This document shows positions 8,215 through 16,458 of a stretch of DNA of 64,000 nucleotides, piece by piece; position 1 is the first letter of the stretch, and the number at the start of each line of letters is the position of its first letter. Below the pieces are notes generated by a model. The model was not told the DNA's origin and ran no database searches. It saw nothing but the letters and a program-made list of their open reading frames with translations. A program made the position numbers and the translations under genes. This DNA is from Ruminococcus gauvreauii (GTDB taxonomy: Bacteria; Bacillota; Clostridia; Lachnospirales; Lachnospiraceae): contig NZ_CP102290.1 in the NCBI RefSeq assembly GCF_025151995.1, positions 558,001 to 622,000 on the forward strand, read 5' to 3'.

Positions 8215-9348
8215 TTATCTGTAATTTCCAAACACACGCAGCGCGCTTGCTTCCTGCTCAATCCCCCGCAGTGCATTCTTTACGGCGCTGTCATTCAGAT
8301 TCCCCTCAAAATCCACGAAAAACCGGTATTCCCAGTTTTTCTCCGGGAGAGGCCTGGATTCAATCTTGGTCATATTGAGATCGTTATAAATGAAATGTGC
8401 CAGAATGTTATAGAGCGTACCGCTTTCATGAGGCAGTTCAAAACAGATACTGATCTTATCAGCATCAGAAGTGTAGATTTTCTTTCCGGATACAATGATA
8501 AACCTTGTGGAATTGGTCTCACTGTAGAATACCCTGTCGTTTAAGACCGCCAGTCCGAAATGCTCTGCCGCCTGACGGCTTGCGATTGCCGCCTGGCTGA
8601 TGTCCGCATCTTCCTTTACTTTTTTTGCTGCAACAGCAGTGTTCAGAAGCTCCACTTCCTTCCAGCCGGGGTGTTCATCCAGATATTTTCTGCACTGGCG
8701 CAGAGCCTGCGGATGTGAATACACGGTCCGTATGTCTGCGGTACTGCTGCCCGGAACACCCATCAGCACGTGTTCAGCCCGAATGATCTGCTGCGCAACG
8801 ATATTGTGCTGGTACTCCACCAGCAGATCATAAATATCTGCCACGATTCCGGCAGTCGAATTCTCGATCGGCAGAACCGCATACTCTGCTCTTCCGTCTG
8901 CGATGGCATCCATCGCGTCCCGCCATGTCTCTACATGAAAGCTGTCCACCGATTCTCCGAAATATGTGTGTGTCGCCGCAAAGCTGTACGCCCCCTCGAC
9001 GCCCTGAAAGACGACCCTTGCCTGATCGGTCGGCAGCTTTTTAACCTCACGGAAATCACTTTTTACAGCCACGCCATTCTCGGTTAACAGCTGATACTGG
9101 CGTTTTCTGCTGATGGACATGATCTGCTGAAACAGCTCCTGCACACCCTTTGCATTGAAATCACCGGATGCCTTATCTTTCAGCACCTTCAGTTTCTGAA
9201 GCTCACGTTCCTTGTCAAACACCTGCTTGCCGGTCTCGATCTTAAACTGAGCCACCTCGCCGGTCAAATGCATTCTCTTCTCAAACAACTTCAGTATGTC
9301 ATCATCGATCTCATCGATCTGATTCCGTATCTCCTGTAAATCTATCAT
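8215..9348 (-). CDS. pheA: Bifunctional chorismate mutase / prephenate dehydratase
   Basis: Converts chorismate to prephenate and then to phenylpyruvate in phenylalanine synthesis. Residues 1-90 form the chorismate mutase domain (MIDLQEIRNQIDEIDDDILK, RMHLTGEVAQFK). The prephenate dehydratase part starts VVFQGVEGAYSFAA and contains the TRF motif in NSTRFIIVS. A C-terminal ACT domain carries ESRPLPEKNWEYRFFVDFEG, the phenylalanine feedback site. The chosen ATG (9348) has GGGAG upstream and overlaps the folC stop in an ATGA, implying translational coupling. It has 377 residues, normal for the fusion. Confidence 0.95.
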   Translation of the reverse strand: MIDLQEIRNQIDEIDDDILKLFEKRMHLTGEVAQFKIETGKQVFDKERELQKLKVLKDKASGDFNAKGVQELFQQIMSISRKRQYQLLTENGVAVKSDFREVKKLPTDQARVVFQGVEGAYSFAATHTYFGESVDSFHVETWRDAMDAIADGRAEYAVLPIENSTAGIVADIYDLLVEYQHNIVAQQIIRAEHVLMGVPGSSTADIRTVYSHPQALRQCRKYLDEHPGWKEVELLNTAVAAKKVKEDADISQAAIASRQAAEHFGLAVLNDRVFYSETNSTRFIIVSGKKIYTSDADKISICFELPHESGTLYNILAHFIYNDLNMTKIESRPLPEKNWEYRFFVDFEGNLNDSAVKNALRGIEQEASALRVFGNYR

Positions 9349-10655
9349 GTTGTTTCTCCCTTTTTCATTTCTCCTGTTCTCTCTTTCACGAGCCTTGTCA
9401 CCTCGCCGACAAAGGAAAGAGAGCCGAAAGAGAGGATCGCGTCCTCTGAATTCGCAGCGACAAAGCTTCTGCCCACTGCCTCTTTGAGTGAAGTGCATGC
9501 TGTCACTTTTGGATTAAACTCCCTGATAACCCTGGCAAATTCTTCTGCCGGCAGCGCCCTCACCGGATCAGGAGGCGTGACCGTAAATATGCAGTCTGCC
9601 ATTTTCGCCATCAGTCCGGCGACCTGCCGGTAATCCTTATCCCGGAACATACCCATGATAAAAATCAGGCGTTTCTGCGGGAAATATGTCATGATCGACT
9701 GGCGAAGCTTCATCGCAGCGTCCACGTTGTGCGCACCGTCCACAATAAAATACGGATTTCTGGACAGAACCGTAAACCTGCCCTCCCAGCGCGTCTCCAG
9801 AAATCCCTTTTCGATCTCCTCATTCGTCACATTGAATCCCAGCTGACAGAGAGCCTGAATGCATTCCAGCGCCAGCACTGCGTTTTCGATCTGCGGGCTT
9901 CCTGCGAGTGAGATTGTGATCTCGCTCCCATGATACCGGAAAGTCTGATGTTCCACCGTCACATCCCGTACGACAGCTTCCTGGGGCTTTGCCGCGATAA
10001 ACGGGTTTCCCTTCTCCATGCAGATTGCCCAGACGGCATCCTCCACCTGGGGCTCCTGCCGTCCCATTACCACGATGGCTCCCGGTTTTATGATCCCGGC
10101 CTTATTCGCTGCGATCTCCAGCAGATCATCTCCCAGCACTCCAACGTGGTCCAGGCTTATGGAAGTGAGCACTGCCATCTTTGTCGTCCGAATAACATTT
10201 GTCGCATCCGTCGCTCCCCCCATACCGCATTCAAGTACCACGATATCACACTTTTGGTCTCTGAAATACAGAAACGAGAGTACGGTTTCAATCTCAAACG
10301 GCGTGGGATGCTGCAGTCCCTCCGCTTCCATCTGCTGCATAACAGGTATCAGCTGTTCCATATAAATGGTAAAATCTTCTTTACTGATATATTCTTCATT
10401 GATCTGAATCCGTTCCCTGTAAGAATAGATAGTAGGAGAAACATATCTCCCCACCCGGTATCCGGCACACTGCAGTACCGTCGCAATGTATGCCGCCACG
10501 GAGCCCTTGCCGTTTGTCCCGGCGATATGGATAAATTCCAGGTCATCCTCCGGATGCCCCAGTCTCTCCAGTAAATTTTCTGTGTTGAAAAGCCCCATAT
10601 CTCCGGCATACTTCCATGCATCGTCTATATAAGCCCTTGCCTCTTTATAGTCCAT
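9345..10655 (-). CDS. folC: Folylpolyglutamate synthase / dihydrofolate synthase
   Basis: Mur-ligase-fold enzyme adding glutamate to folates. The N-terminal ATP site is IAGTNGKGSVAAYIATVL and the omega-loop region is GRYVSPTIYSYRERIQIN. ECGMGGATDATN and TSISLDHVGVLG are family signatures. VDGAHNVDAA is the C-terminal domain motif. The ATG at 10655 is chosen because AAGGAG lies 6 nt upstream. It is the first gene of a minus-strand operon (folC-pheA-DUF815-ppx-ppk) read from the promoter at 10681-10709. Length is 436 residues, typical of FolC. Confidence 0.95.
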   Translation of the reverse strand: MDYKEARAYIDDAWKYAGDMGLFNTENLLERLGHPEDDLEFIHIAGTNGKGSVAAYIATVLQCAGYRVGRYVSPTIYSYRERIQINEEYISKEDFTIYMEQLIPVMQQMEAEGLQHPTPFEIETVLSFLYFRDQKCDIVVLECGMGGATDATNVIRTTKMAVLTSISLDHVGVLGDDLLEIAANKAGIIKPGAIVVMGRQEPQVEDAVWAICMEKGNPFIAAKPQEAVVRDVTVEHQTFRYHGSEITISLAGSPQIENAVLALECIQALCQLGFNVTNEEIEKGFLETRWEGRFTVLSRNPYFIVDGAHNVDAAMKLRQSIMTYFPQKRLIFIMGMFRDKDYRQVAGLMAKMADCIFTVTPPDPVRALPAEEFARVIREFNPKVTACTSLKEAVGRSFVAANSEDAILSFGSLSFVGEVTRLVKERTGEMKKGETT

Positions 10656-10680
10656 AATCCACTCCTTATTATTAAAAATC

Positions 10681-10709
10681 ATTATATTACAAGACCAGCC
10701 TGATTACAA
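10681..10709 (-). promoter_or_regulatory. Promoter of the folC operon
   Basis: On the minus strand TTGTAA (10704-10709) and TATAAT (10681-10686) are 17 bp apart, about 26 bp upstream of folC. Confidence 0.75.
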
Positions 10710-10721
10710 GGAAGTTTGCGC

Positions 10722-10750
10722 TTGAAATCGACAGTGTTTTATTATATGAT
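10722..10750 (+). promoter_or_regulatory. Promoter of pyrBI
   Basis: TTGAAA (10722-10727) and TATGAT (10745-10750) are 17 bp apart. It is divergent from the folC promoter. The leader to pyrB is only about 40 nt, too short for a PyrR or attenuator structure. Confidence 0.65.
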
Positions 10751-10798
10751 GGGATGCAGAGGATTGTAGGAAAACATCATCCACAGAAGGAGGCATTT

Positions 10799-11719
10799 AT
10801 GAGGCATTTAATGAGTCCGCTGGATTTTTCGGTGGAAGAATTGGATCGTCTGCTCGATCTTGCAAATGACATAGAAAAAAATCCGGAAAAATATGAACAC
10901 GTCTGCGACGGCAAACGAATTGCTACACTTTTTTATGAACCGAGTACCCGCACGCGTCTGAGCTTTGAAGCAGCCATGATGAATCTTGGGGGCAAGGTAC
11001 TTGGATTCTCCAGTGCCAGTTCCAGCTCTGCGACGAAAGGGGAAAGTGTTTCAGATACGATCCGCATGGTATCCTGCTATGCAGATATCTGCGCCATGCG
11101 CCACCCCAAAGAAGGGGCCCCGCTTGTGGCATCCATGGTATCTTCCATTCCGGTCATCAATGCCGGTGACGGCGGTCATCAGCACCCGACCCAGACACTC
11201 ACCGATCTATTGACCATCCGTTCCCTGAAAGGACGCCTTGATCATCTGACCATCGGCCTTTGCGGCGATTTGAAATTCGGGCGTACTGTCCATTCTTTGA
11301 TCGAAGCCCTTGTGCGCTATACCGGAGTGAAATTTGTTCTGATTTCACCGGAAGAGCTTCGTGTTCCCGACTACATCCGTGAAGACGTGCTGGAACGCAA
11401 CCAGAAAGAATATAAAGAAGTAATACGACTGGAAGATGCGCTCCCGGAACTCGATCTTCTGTACATGACCCGTGTCCAGAGAGAACGTTTCTTCAATGAA
11501 GAAGATTACGTGCGTATGAAAGACTTCTATATTCTGGACAAAGCAAAAATGGCCCTGGCTCCCGAAGATATGCTCGTGCTTCATCCGCTTCCCCGGGTAA
11601 ATGAGATTTCCACTGAAGTTGACAATGATCCGAGAGCCGCATACTTCCGTCAGGTGCAGTACGGAGTTTACGTCAGAATGGCACTGATTCTCACATTACT
11701 GGAGGTGAAAACATGTTAA
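10799..11719 (+). CDS. pyrB: Aspartate carbamoyltransferase catalytic subunit
   Basis: First committed step of pyrimidine synthesis: carbamoyl phosphate plus aspartate gives carbamoyl-aspartate. The carbamoyl-phosphate site is FYEPSTRTRLSFE, and other signatures are SSATKGES, MRHPKEGAP, HQHPTQTLTDL and VLHPLPRVNEI. The start is set at 10799 with AAGGAGG 5 nt upstream, giving 306 residues as in E. coli PyrB. A longer frame from 10754 would lack a ribosome site. The stop overlaps the pyrI start by 7 bp, so the two ATCase subunits are co-translated. Confidence 0.97.
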   Translation: MRHLMSPLDFSVEELDRLLDLANDIEKNPEKYEHVCDGKRIATLFYEPSTRTRLSFEAAMMNLGGKVLGFSSASSSSATKGESVSDTIRMVSCYADICAMRHPKEGAPLVASMVSSIPVINAGDGGHQHPTQTLTDLLTIRSLKGRLDHLTIGLCGDLKFGRTVHSLIEALVRYTGVKFVLISPEELRVPDYIREDVLERNQKEYKEVIRLEDALPELDLLYMTRVQRERFFNEEDYVRMKDFYILDKAKMALAPEDMLVLHPLPRVNEISTEVDNDPRAAYFRQVQYGVYVRMALILTLLEVKTC

Positions 11720-12153
11720 ATGTCGGCGCTATCAATGAAGGCTTTGTGCTCGACCATATTAAAGCCGGAAAGAGTATGACCATTTACCATGATCTGCAGC
11801 TGGACAAGCTGGACTGCTGTGTCGCGATCATCAAAAATGCCCGAAGCAGCAAAATGGGCAAAAAAGATATCATCAAAGTAGAATGCCCGGTCGATATGCT
11901 GGATCTCGACATCCTGGGTTTCATCGATCACAACATTACCGTTAACATCATCAAAGACGGCCGCATCAGCGAAAAACGTGAGCTGTCACTTCCGAAACAG
12001 ATCAAAGAAGTGATTAAATGCAGAAATCCGCGTTGCATCACATCCATCGAACAGGAGCTGAAACATATTTTCATCCTGACCGACCCCGAGCGTGAGATTT
12101 ACCGCTGTAAATACTGCGAAGAGAAATACGAAGGCGACCGCCGTAAGAAATAG
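11713..12153 (+). CDS. pyrI: Aspartate carbamoyltransferase regulatory subunit
   Basis: Binds allosteric nucleotides and, through a zinc domain, the catalytic trimers. The nucleotide-binding N domain contains YHDLQLDKLDCCVAIIKN. Zinc ligands are C-x5-C in KCRNPRCITS and CxxC in YRCKYCEEKY. It has 146 residues. Presence of PyrI implies a class B-type ATCase holoenzyme subject to CTP/ATP control. The gene overlaps pyrB and is followed by a terminator. Confidence 0.96.
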   Translation: MLNVGAINEGFVLDHIKAGKSMTIYHDLQLDKLDCCVAIIKNARSSKMGKKDIIKVECPVDMLDLDILGFIDHNITVNIIKDGRISEKRELSLPKQIKEVIKCRNPRCITSIEQELKHIFILTDPEREIYRCKYCEEKYEGDRRKK

Positions 12154-12171
12154 AATTCGCTGTCCTGATAA

Positions 12172-12228
12172 GAGAAGAACAGCCGCACGGATGACTTTAT
12201 TCATCACGGCGCGGCTGTTCTTCTTTTA
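12172..12228. terminator. Convergent terminator shared by pyrI and ybgC
   Basis: AGAAGAACAGCCGC pairs with GCGGCTGTTCTTCT (14 bp) around a 24-nt loop. The right arm lies inside the last codons of the ybgC-like gene, so the hairpin is partly coding on the minus strand. Confidence 0.85.
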
Positions 12229-12637
12229 TCATATTCAAAAATCTTTCATGCCACCTGGGACTGCCTTTTTTCAAAAAAACGGGACTGCCTTTCTCATCCA
12301 GAAAGCAGTGTGCCGTCTCACCGGTACATCGTACCTGACCGCTCTCCTTTTCGGTTATCACATAGCCGATGCGCATGCGAATGCCGTTGTAAGAAATCAG
12401 GCGAACCGCAATACATACGGTTTCACCAAACCTGGTCATATTTTTATACTGGCTTTCCACCTCCAGCACCGGAATCATAAGGCCGTCTTCCTCGAGATCC
12501 TGATAGTGGATGCCGGCCTGTTCCATATAATCTATTCTTGCTTCTTCAAACCATCTAATATAGTTGGAGTGATGGATAATCCCCATCTTATCCGTCTCAT
12601 AATACTGCGCCTTGTGTTCATACGGTACGATCTGCAT
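12197..12637 (-). CDS. YbgC/FadM-type acyl-CoA thioesterase (146 aa)
   Basis: A hot-dog-fold thioesterase of the 4-hydroxybenzoyl-CoA thioesterase class. YYETDKMGIIHHSNYIRWFEEARIDYM near the N-terminus contains the catalytic Asp within the usual D-x-(M/D)-G-x-x-x-x-x-x-Y pattern. Substrates are unassigned. The start overlaps the maf 3' end by 20 bp, so it is translationally linked to maf. The 3' end runs into the shared terminator. Confidence 0.88.
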   Translation of the reverse strand: MQIVPYEHKAQYYETDKMGIIHHSNYIRWFEEARIDYMEQAGIHYQDLEEDGLMIPVLEVESQYKNMTRFGETVCIAVRLISYNGIRMRIGYVITEKESGQVRCTGETAHCFLDEKGSPVFLKKGSPRWHERFLNMIKEEQPRRDE

Positions 12638-13211
12638 CTGTCCAGCCTCTCTGTCTCATCTCCTGATAAATCCTCGCCACCGGAAGACCGACCACATTCT
12701 GGTAATCCCCTTCAATGCCCCGGATGAATACCGCTGCAAGTCCCTGAATCCCATAAGCACCTGCTTTATCGAGAGGCTCCCCTGTGCTGGCATACCAGCT
12801 GATCTCCTCATCCGACATCGGATAAAACGATACTTTCGTCTCCTCTGCGAATGTCACTGAAGTACGGCTGCCATCCGGTCCGCACAGCAGCGTGACCCCG
12901 GTAAAAACACTGTGGGTCCCGCCCTGCAGCATCGCAAGCATCGCGGCGGCGTCCTGTGGATCCGACGGTTTTCCGAGGATCCGTCCCTCGTGGGCGACGA
13001 TGGTATCCGCGCCGATGATCAGGACATCACCGGTCTGCTGCGTTCCTATTTCCCGGGCTTTCTGCATTGAGAGCTCTTTTACGGCTTCCACCGGATCATC
13101 CGTGTGGATGTGTTCTTCCCCGCAGGCGGGAATCATCGTAAAGGTCAGGCCGATCTGCTCAAGCAGTTCTTTTCTTCTCGGTGATTTTGAAGCGAGTATG
13201 ATCTGTCTCAT
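12618..13211 (-). CDS. maf: Maf family nucleotide pyrophosphatase
   Basis: Hydrolyses non-canonical or modified nucleoside triphosphates to monophosphates. ILASKSPRRKELLEQIGL is the N-terminal signature with the catalytic-site Ser/Arg/Arg. GADTIV and LGKPSDPQDA follow, then GEPLDKAGAYGIQGL and VGLPV. It has 197 residues, as expected. It starts only about 18 nt after the 3' end of rnpB with no terminator between. The ribosome site GAAAGGA lies in that gap, so maf may be expressed by read-through from the rnpB promoter. Confidence 0.95.
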   Translation of the reverse strand: MRQIILASKSPRRKELLEQIGLTFTMIPACGEEHIHTDDPVEAVKELSMQKAREIGTQQTGDVLIIGADTIVAHEGRILGKPSDPQDAAAMLAMLQGGTHSVFTGVTLLCGPDGSRTSVTFAEETKVSFYPMSDEEISWYASTGEPLDKAGAYGIQGLAAVFIRGIEGDYQNVVGLPVARIYQEMRQRGWTDADRTV

Positions 13212-13229
13212 AGTTGTTTTTCCTTTCGT

Positions 13230-13586
13230 GCGGTAAGCAGAACGATAAGCCGGGTTATGTCGTGAATGATCATCTGTCTAGTGCTGCTGTCGCCAGCAGC
13301 CTCAAGCGACCCACCTAAAAGCGTGACGGGCAGCCACATTGCTTTTTGTTCGGTCTTGCTTCGGATGGGGTTTACATGTGCCCTGTCTGTTACCAGTCAG
13401 GCGGTAGTCTCTTACACTGCCCTTCCACCCTTACCTGCACCTGGCAGGCGGTATATTTCTGTTGCACTGGCCTTGGAGTCACCTCCACCGGACGTTATCC
13501 GGCATCCTGCCCTTCGAAGCCCGGACTTTCCTCACCTGACACCTTTCGGTATACGTCAGCCGCGATCATTTATTCTACTTACCAAC
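13230..13586 (-). ncRNA. rnpB: RNase P RNA, class A-like
   Basis: The catalytic RNA that removes tRNA 5' leaders. On the minus strand the CR-I block GAGGAAAGUCCGGGCU is near the 5' end. GGUGGGUCGCUUGAGGC, CACUAGACAGAUGAUC and the terminal ACAUAACCCGGCUUAUCG lie near the 3' end. Helix P1 can be drawn between GGUAAGUAGAA (13573-13583) and UUCUGCUUACC at the 3' end (from about 13230), which fixes both ends to within a few nucleotides. Length is about 357 nt. It has its own promoter at 13595-13623. Confidence 0.95.
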
Positions 13587-13594
13587 AACGATAT

Positions 13595-13623
13595 ATTCTA
13601 GCACGTTTTTTTTATTTTGTCCA
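13595..13623 (-). promoter_or_regulatory. Promoter of rnpB
   Basis: TGGACA (13618-13623) and TAGAAT (13595-13600) are 17 bp apart on the minus strand, ending about 10 nt before the P1 helix. The -35 box lies just beyond the DUF4037 stop codon. Confidence 0.75.
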
Positions 13624-13626
13624 GAA

Positions 13627-14550
13627 TCACCAGACGGCAACCGGCATATTTCTGATTCTCTGTTCTTTTATACGGTCCAGCATGGGTTCACAATGAGTAT
13701 CCAGAAAAGAATCCTTCTCCTCCGTCAGCCCCTGTCTTCTCAGCTCTGCCGCCACGATCAGGCAGATTCTCTCAATAATACCCTCTGTTTCTTCTCCGCC
13801 CTGCGCCCTGGCCAGCCGTCCGAAAAGATCGTAGGCCCTGGAGAGGACCGGCAGGTCTTTGATTCCCCGATACATCCATTTGTAATAGGGCGCATATGTC
13901 CGGTTCAAAAGATAGACCATGGAAAGTCCGGCTCTGACGAATTCAGACAATGCCAGAAGTGCAGCGATCCTGTCTTCCCGTTTCCAGCAGCGCATATAAT
14001 TGTATTGTCCCGCCTGCGCCATGGCGGCCGCTCTCACAGTGATCCTCCTGATGCGGATATCCTCGGGACACTCATACAGCAGACGATTACGTATCTTTGT
14101 AAAACTCTCACCGGGATCTTTGAAAACCGCACCGTTCACAACCGTCGCGAGACTGGATTCCGGCACACACAGCCACTCCTCCAGCGTTTCCGGCCCCCTG
14201 GAGCAGCCGGTGTATTTACTGTACCATGTCTGGGTACACAGAACACCCACTCTCCCCTGTCCGTGACTTGTCACTTTTCTGGCCGGATATCCCATGAAGA
14301 TCCCCGGCAGACAATCGTATGCCTTCTGTACTTCCCGTCCGTATTTCAAATAGTCCGCGCCCTCCAGCCAAATACAAAAAGAGGGGCCAAAGTCATGATC
14401 TTCAGAATACAGATCATCAAATCCAAAGCACTCAGAGCCTTCACCGGCCAGCCCTATGGTCATCCTGTCAAAGAGCTGCGGAAATCTCTGTTCCAGCAGT
14501 TCTCTGCCATGTGCTTCATAATAGGCTCTTGATAACTCCAAACCACTCAT
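13627..14550 (-). CDS. DUF4037-domain protein, possible nucleotidyltransferase fold (307 aa)
   Basis: The N-terminal third contains GLAGEGSECFGFDDLYSEDH followed by DFGPSFCIWL, the DUF4037 hallmark. The GS followed at a distance by D-x-D resembles the nucleotidyltransferase active-site pattern G-S-x-n-D-x-D. A later helical part includes RNRLLYECPEDIRIRRITV and YNYMRCWKREDRIAALLALS, which resembles the HEPN-like C-terminal halves of minimal nucleotidyltransferases. Function is not established. It overlaps the upstream TPR gene by 4 bp and is divergently arranged with an activase/DUF4125 pair. Confidence 0.8.
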   Translation of the reverse strand: MSGLELSRAYYEAHGRELLEQRFPQLFDRMTIGLAGEGSECFGFDDLYSEDHDFGPSFCIWLEGADYLKYGREVQKAYDCLPGIFMGYPARKVTSHGQGRVGVLCTQTWYSKYTGCSRGPETLEEWLCVPESSLATVVNGAVFKDPGESFTKIRNRLLYECPEDIRIRRITVRAAAMAQAGQYNYMRCWKREDRIAALLALSEFVRAGLSMVYLLNRTYAPYYKWMYRGIKDLPVLSRAYDLFGRLARAQGGEETEGIIERICLIVAAELRRQGLTEEKDSFLDTHCEPMLDRIKEQRIRNMPVAVW

Positions 14551-15422
14551 ATGACGGGTCCCTCCCTCAGTTTTCTGCGGGCGCGTGAAAGATTTCGGCA
14601 GGCCGTCTCGTACTCTGCATTTCGACCAAAGAAACGCTCCGTATATTCTGCAGCTTTTTTATAGGCGGCAGCAGCCTGCTCATACTGACCGGTTTCATAG
14701 TGAAAAGTCCCAAGCATATTCAGTGCGGCTGCATAATGTACATTTTTTTCATCATCCAGTCCCTCAAAAGTATGCAGCGCTCCGGCGATACTTCGATGCG
14801 CTTTTTCCGTCTCTCCCATGCGGTGGTACAGGATTCCGAGGTTCGTCTCCGTCACCGCTGCCTCATGGCTGTGCCCTGGCATCGTCTCAATCAGCGGCAG
14901 CGCCGTCTCCAGGTGACTGGCAGCCCGGGAAAGCTGTCCCAATTCCTGACAGGCCAGAGCCAGATTGTTATGCACGCTGGCATAGGCGTAAGACTGCCGG
15001 TCTCCCAGTTTCTCATGGATATTTAGCGCCTCCAGAAAAAGGGAAACAGCCTGCTCATACTCGCCCATCAGTCTGTAAGTTCCCGCTATATTATTAACAG
15101 ACACAGCATAGTCTGCAGTATCTCTGCCCTTCAGGTCCAGGACGAGCTCCTGCGATTTTCGGAATGCAGACAGCGACTCCTGATAACGGCTGGTTCCCCG
15201 GTAAAAGGATCCCATCTCATTATAGACCATGCAGAGCAGCATCGGATTCTTCTGTTCTTCTCCCAATGACCGGACACATGCCGCAAGGAACTGCTCGATC
15301 CGCTCCATATCGTGAGTCCGATACCGCACTCCCAGCTGATGATAGAATTCCTTCGCATCCCATTCTGATATCCCTCTTATTTGTCTTTCCGGCATCTTAT
15401 CTTCCACGCTCCTGTTTCCCAA
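14547..15422 (-). CDS. Tetratricopeptide-repeat protein (291 aa)
   Basis: At least five TPR-like helical hairpins span residues 55-285. Examples are YNEMGSFYRGTSRYQESLSA, VNNIAGTYRLMGEYEQAVSL, VHNNLALACQELGQLSRAAS, TETNLGILYHRMGETEKAHR and LNMLGTFHYETGQYEQAAAA. There is no DNA-binding or membrane segment, so it is probably a protein-protein scaffold. The ATGA overlap with the DUF4037 gene implies that the two are produced together. Confidence 0.88.
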   Translation of the reverse strand: MGNRSVEDKMPERQIRGISEWDAKEFYHQLGVRYRTHDMERIEQFLAACVRSLGEEQKNPMLLCMVYNEMGSFYRGTSRYQESLSAFRKSQELVLDLKGRDTADYAVSVNNIAGTYRLMGEYEQAVSLFLEALNIHEKLGDRQSYAYASVHNNLALACQELGQLSRAASHLETALPLIETMPGHSHEAAVTETNLGILYHRMGETEKAHRSIAGALHTFEGLDDEKNVHYAAALNMLGTFHYETGQYEQAAAAYKKAAEYTERFFGRNAEYETACRNLSRARRKLREGPVI

Positions 15423-15524
15423 TATAATATGAGGAAAATTTTCTTATAGTTTCATTTTGATATGTTTAACTTTTTCATTCACATCCTGTTTTTCAATGTG
15501 TTTTGCCAGTTTCAGCCAAAAGTA

Positions 15525-15553
15525 TTGCATTTATCATGTCAACATTGTATAAT
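15525..15553 (+). promoter_or_regulatory. Promoter of the activase/DUF4125 genes
   Basis: TTGCAT (15525-15530) and TATAAT (15548-15553) are 17 bp apart. The leader of about 100 nt contains an AAAGGG ribosome site before the ATG at 15661. Confidence 0.7.
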
Positions 15554-15660
15554 AAAATCACATTTTAGGCAACTTATTTTTCCTGTTAACCAATATGTCC
15601 GCAGATCGGATCACATTGCTTCCTGTTCCGCACAGGCATTTATAAAAAAAGGGATATGAT

Positions 15661-16446
15661 ATGACACATAACAATTACGAAGGTTGCGATCTGAAGGGAA
15701 CCATTCTCCGTCTGGAGCGCAGTTCCATCTACGATGGCGACGGCTACCGAACCGTCGTCTTTATGAAAGGATGTCCTCTTCGATGCCAGTGGTGCTCCAC
15801 ACCGGAGAGTCAAAATTATATCATCGAAGAAGCCGAAGGAAACCGATACGGTAAAATCATGACCGTCGAGGAAGTACTGAGAGAAGTTCGCAAGGACATC
15901 CCCTTTTATTTCCATTCCGGCGGCGGAATGACCGTTTCCGGCGGTGAATTGCTCAGTCAGCCCGAATATGTGCGCTGCCTTCTCACGCGCGCACGCTGGG
16001 AGGCCATAGACACCGCCGTTGAAACCTCACTGTATGGAAGCTGGGAGACCGCCGAACCTATCCTGCAGGCTTCCAATACGGTATTTGCAGACTTAAAGCT
16101 CACAGATGATGAAAAACACAGGAAATATTGCGGTGTCTCAAATAAACTCATTCTGGAAAACCTGAAAAAAGCAGGGACGATAAAAGCAGATTATAAGCTG
16201 ATCATCCGCACACCTCTGATACCGGGAATCAATGACACAGAGGCAGAGCTGGAGAGCATCGGCCGTTTCTGCGCTCAGCTTACGAATCTGCAGTATGTAC
16301 AGCTTTTACCGTATCACCGGCTCGGCTCCGATACTTATCGCCGGTTAGGACGTCCCTATCCGCTGAAAGACTTACGGTCCCCCTCTGCAGAACATATGGA
16401 TTGGTGCCGGAATATCATTGGTAAATATGTGAAAGCCTTGGTTTGA
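15661..16446 (+). CDS. Radical SAM glycyl-radical-enzyme-activase-like protein (261 aa)
   Basis: The [4Fe-4S] radical SAM motif is CPLRCQWC (C38-x3-C42-x2-C45), the spacing used by pyruvate formate-lyase activases. The GGE motif is TVSGGELLSQPEYV, and the protein has the activase tail with TPLIPGINDTE and LLPYHRLGSDTYRRLG. It lacks the two-cluster ferredoxin insert of larger activases. No glycyl radical enzyme is encoded in this window. The next gene, 13 bp downstream, encodes a DUF4125 protein that has no visible RVxG[YF]-like glycyl motif. The protein is either an orphan activase or has been recruited for another substrate. Confidence 0.88.
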   Translation: MTHNNYEGCDLKGTILRLERSSIYDGDGYRTVVFMKGCPLRCQWCSTPESQNYIIEEAEGNRYGKIMTVEEVLREVRKDIPFYFHSGGGMTVSGGELLSQPEYVRCLLTRARWEAIDTAVETSLYGSWETAEPILQASNTVFADLKLTDDEKHRKYCGVSNKLILENLKKAGTIKADYKLIIRTPLIPGINDTEAELESIGRFCAQLTNLQYVQLLPYHRLGSDTYRRLGRPYPLKDLRSPSAEHMDWCRNIIGKYVKALV

Positions 16447-16458
16447 AAGGAGACACAC

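Noticed and set aside
10751..10798. PyrR-type attenuator before pyrB
   Set aside because: The leader is too short and contains no anti-terminator/terminator pair.
13266..13696. Overlapping plus-strand frames of about 110 codons
   Set aside because: They fall within the RNase P RNA gene, whose conserved cores and P1 helix are clear.
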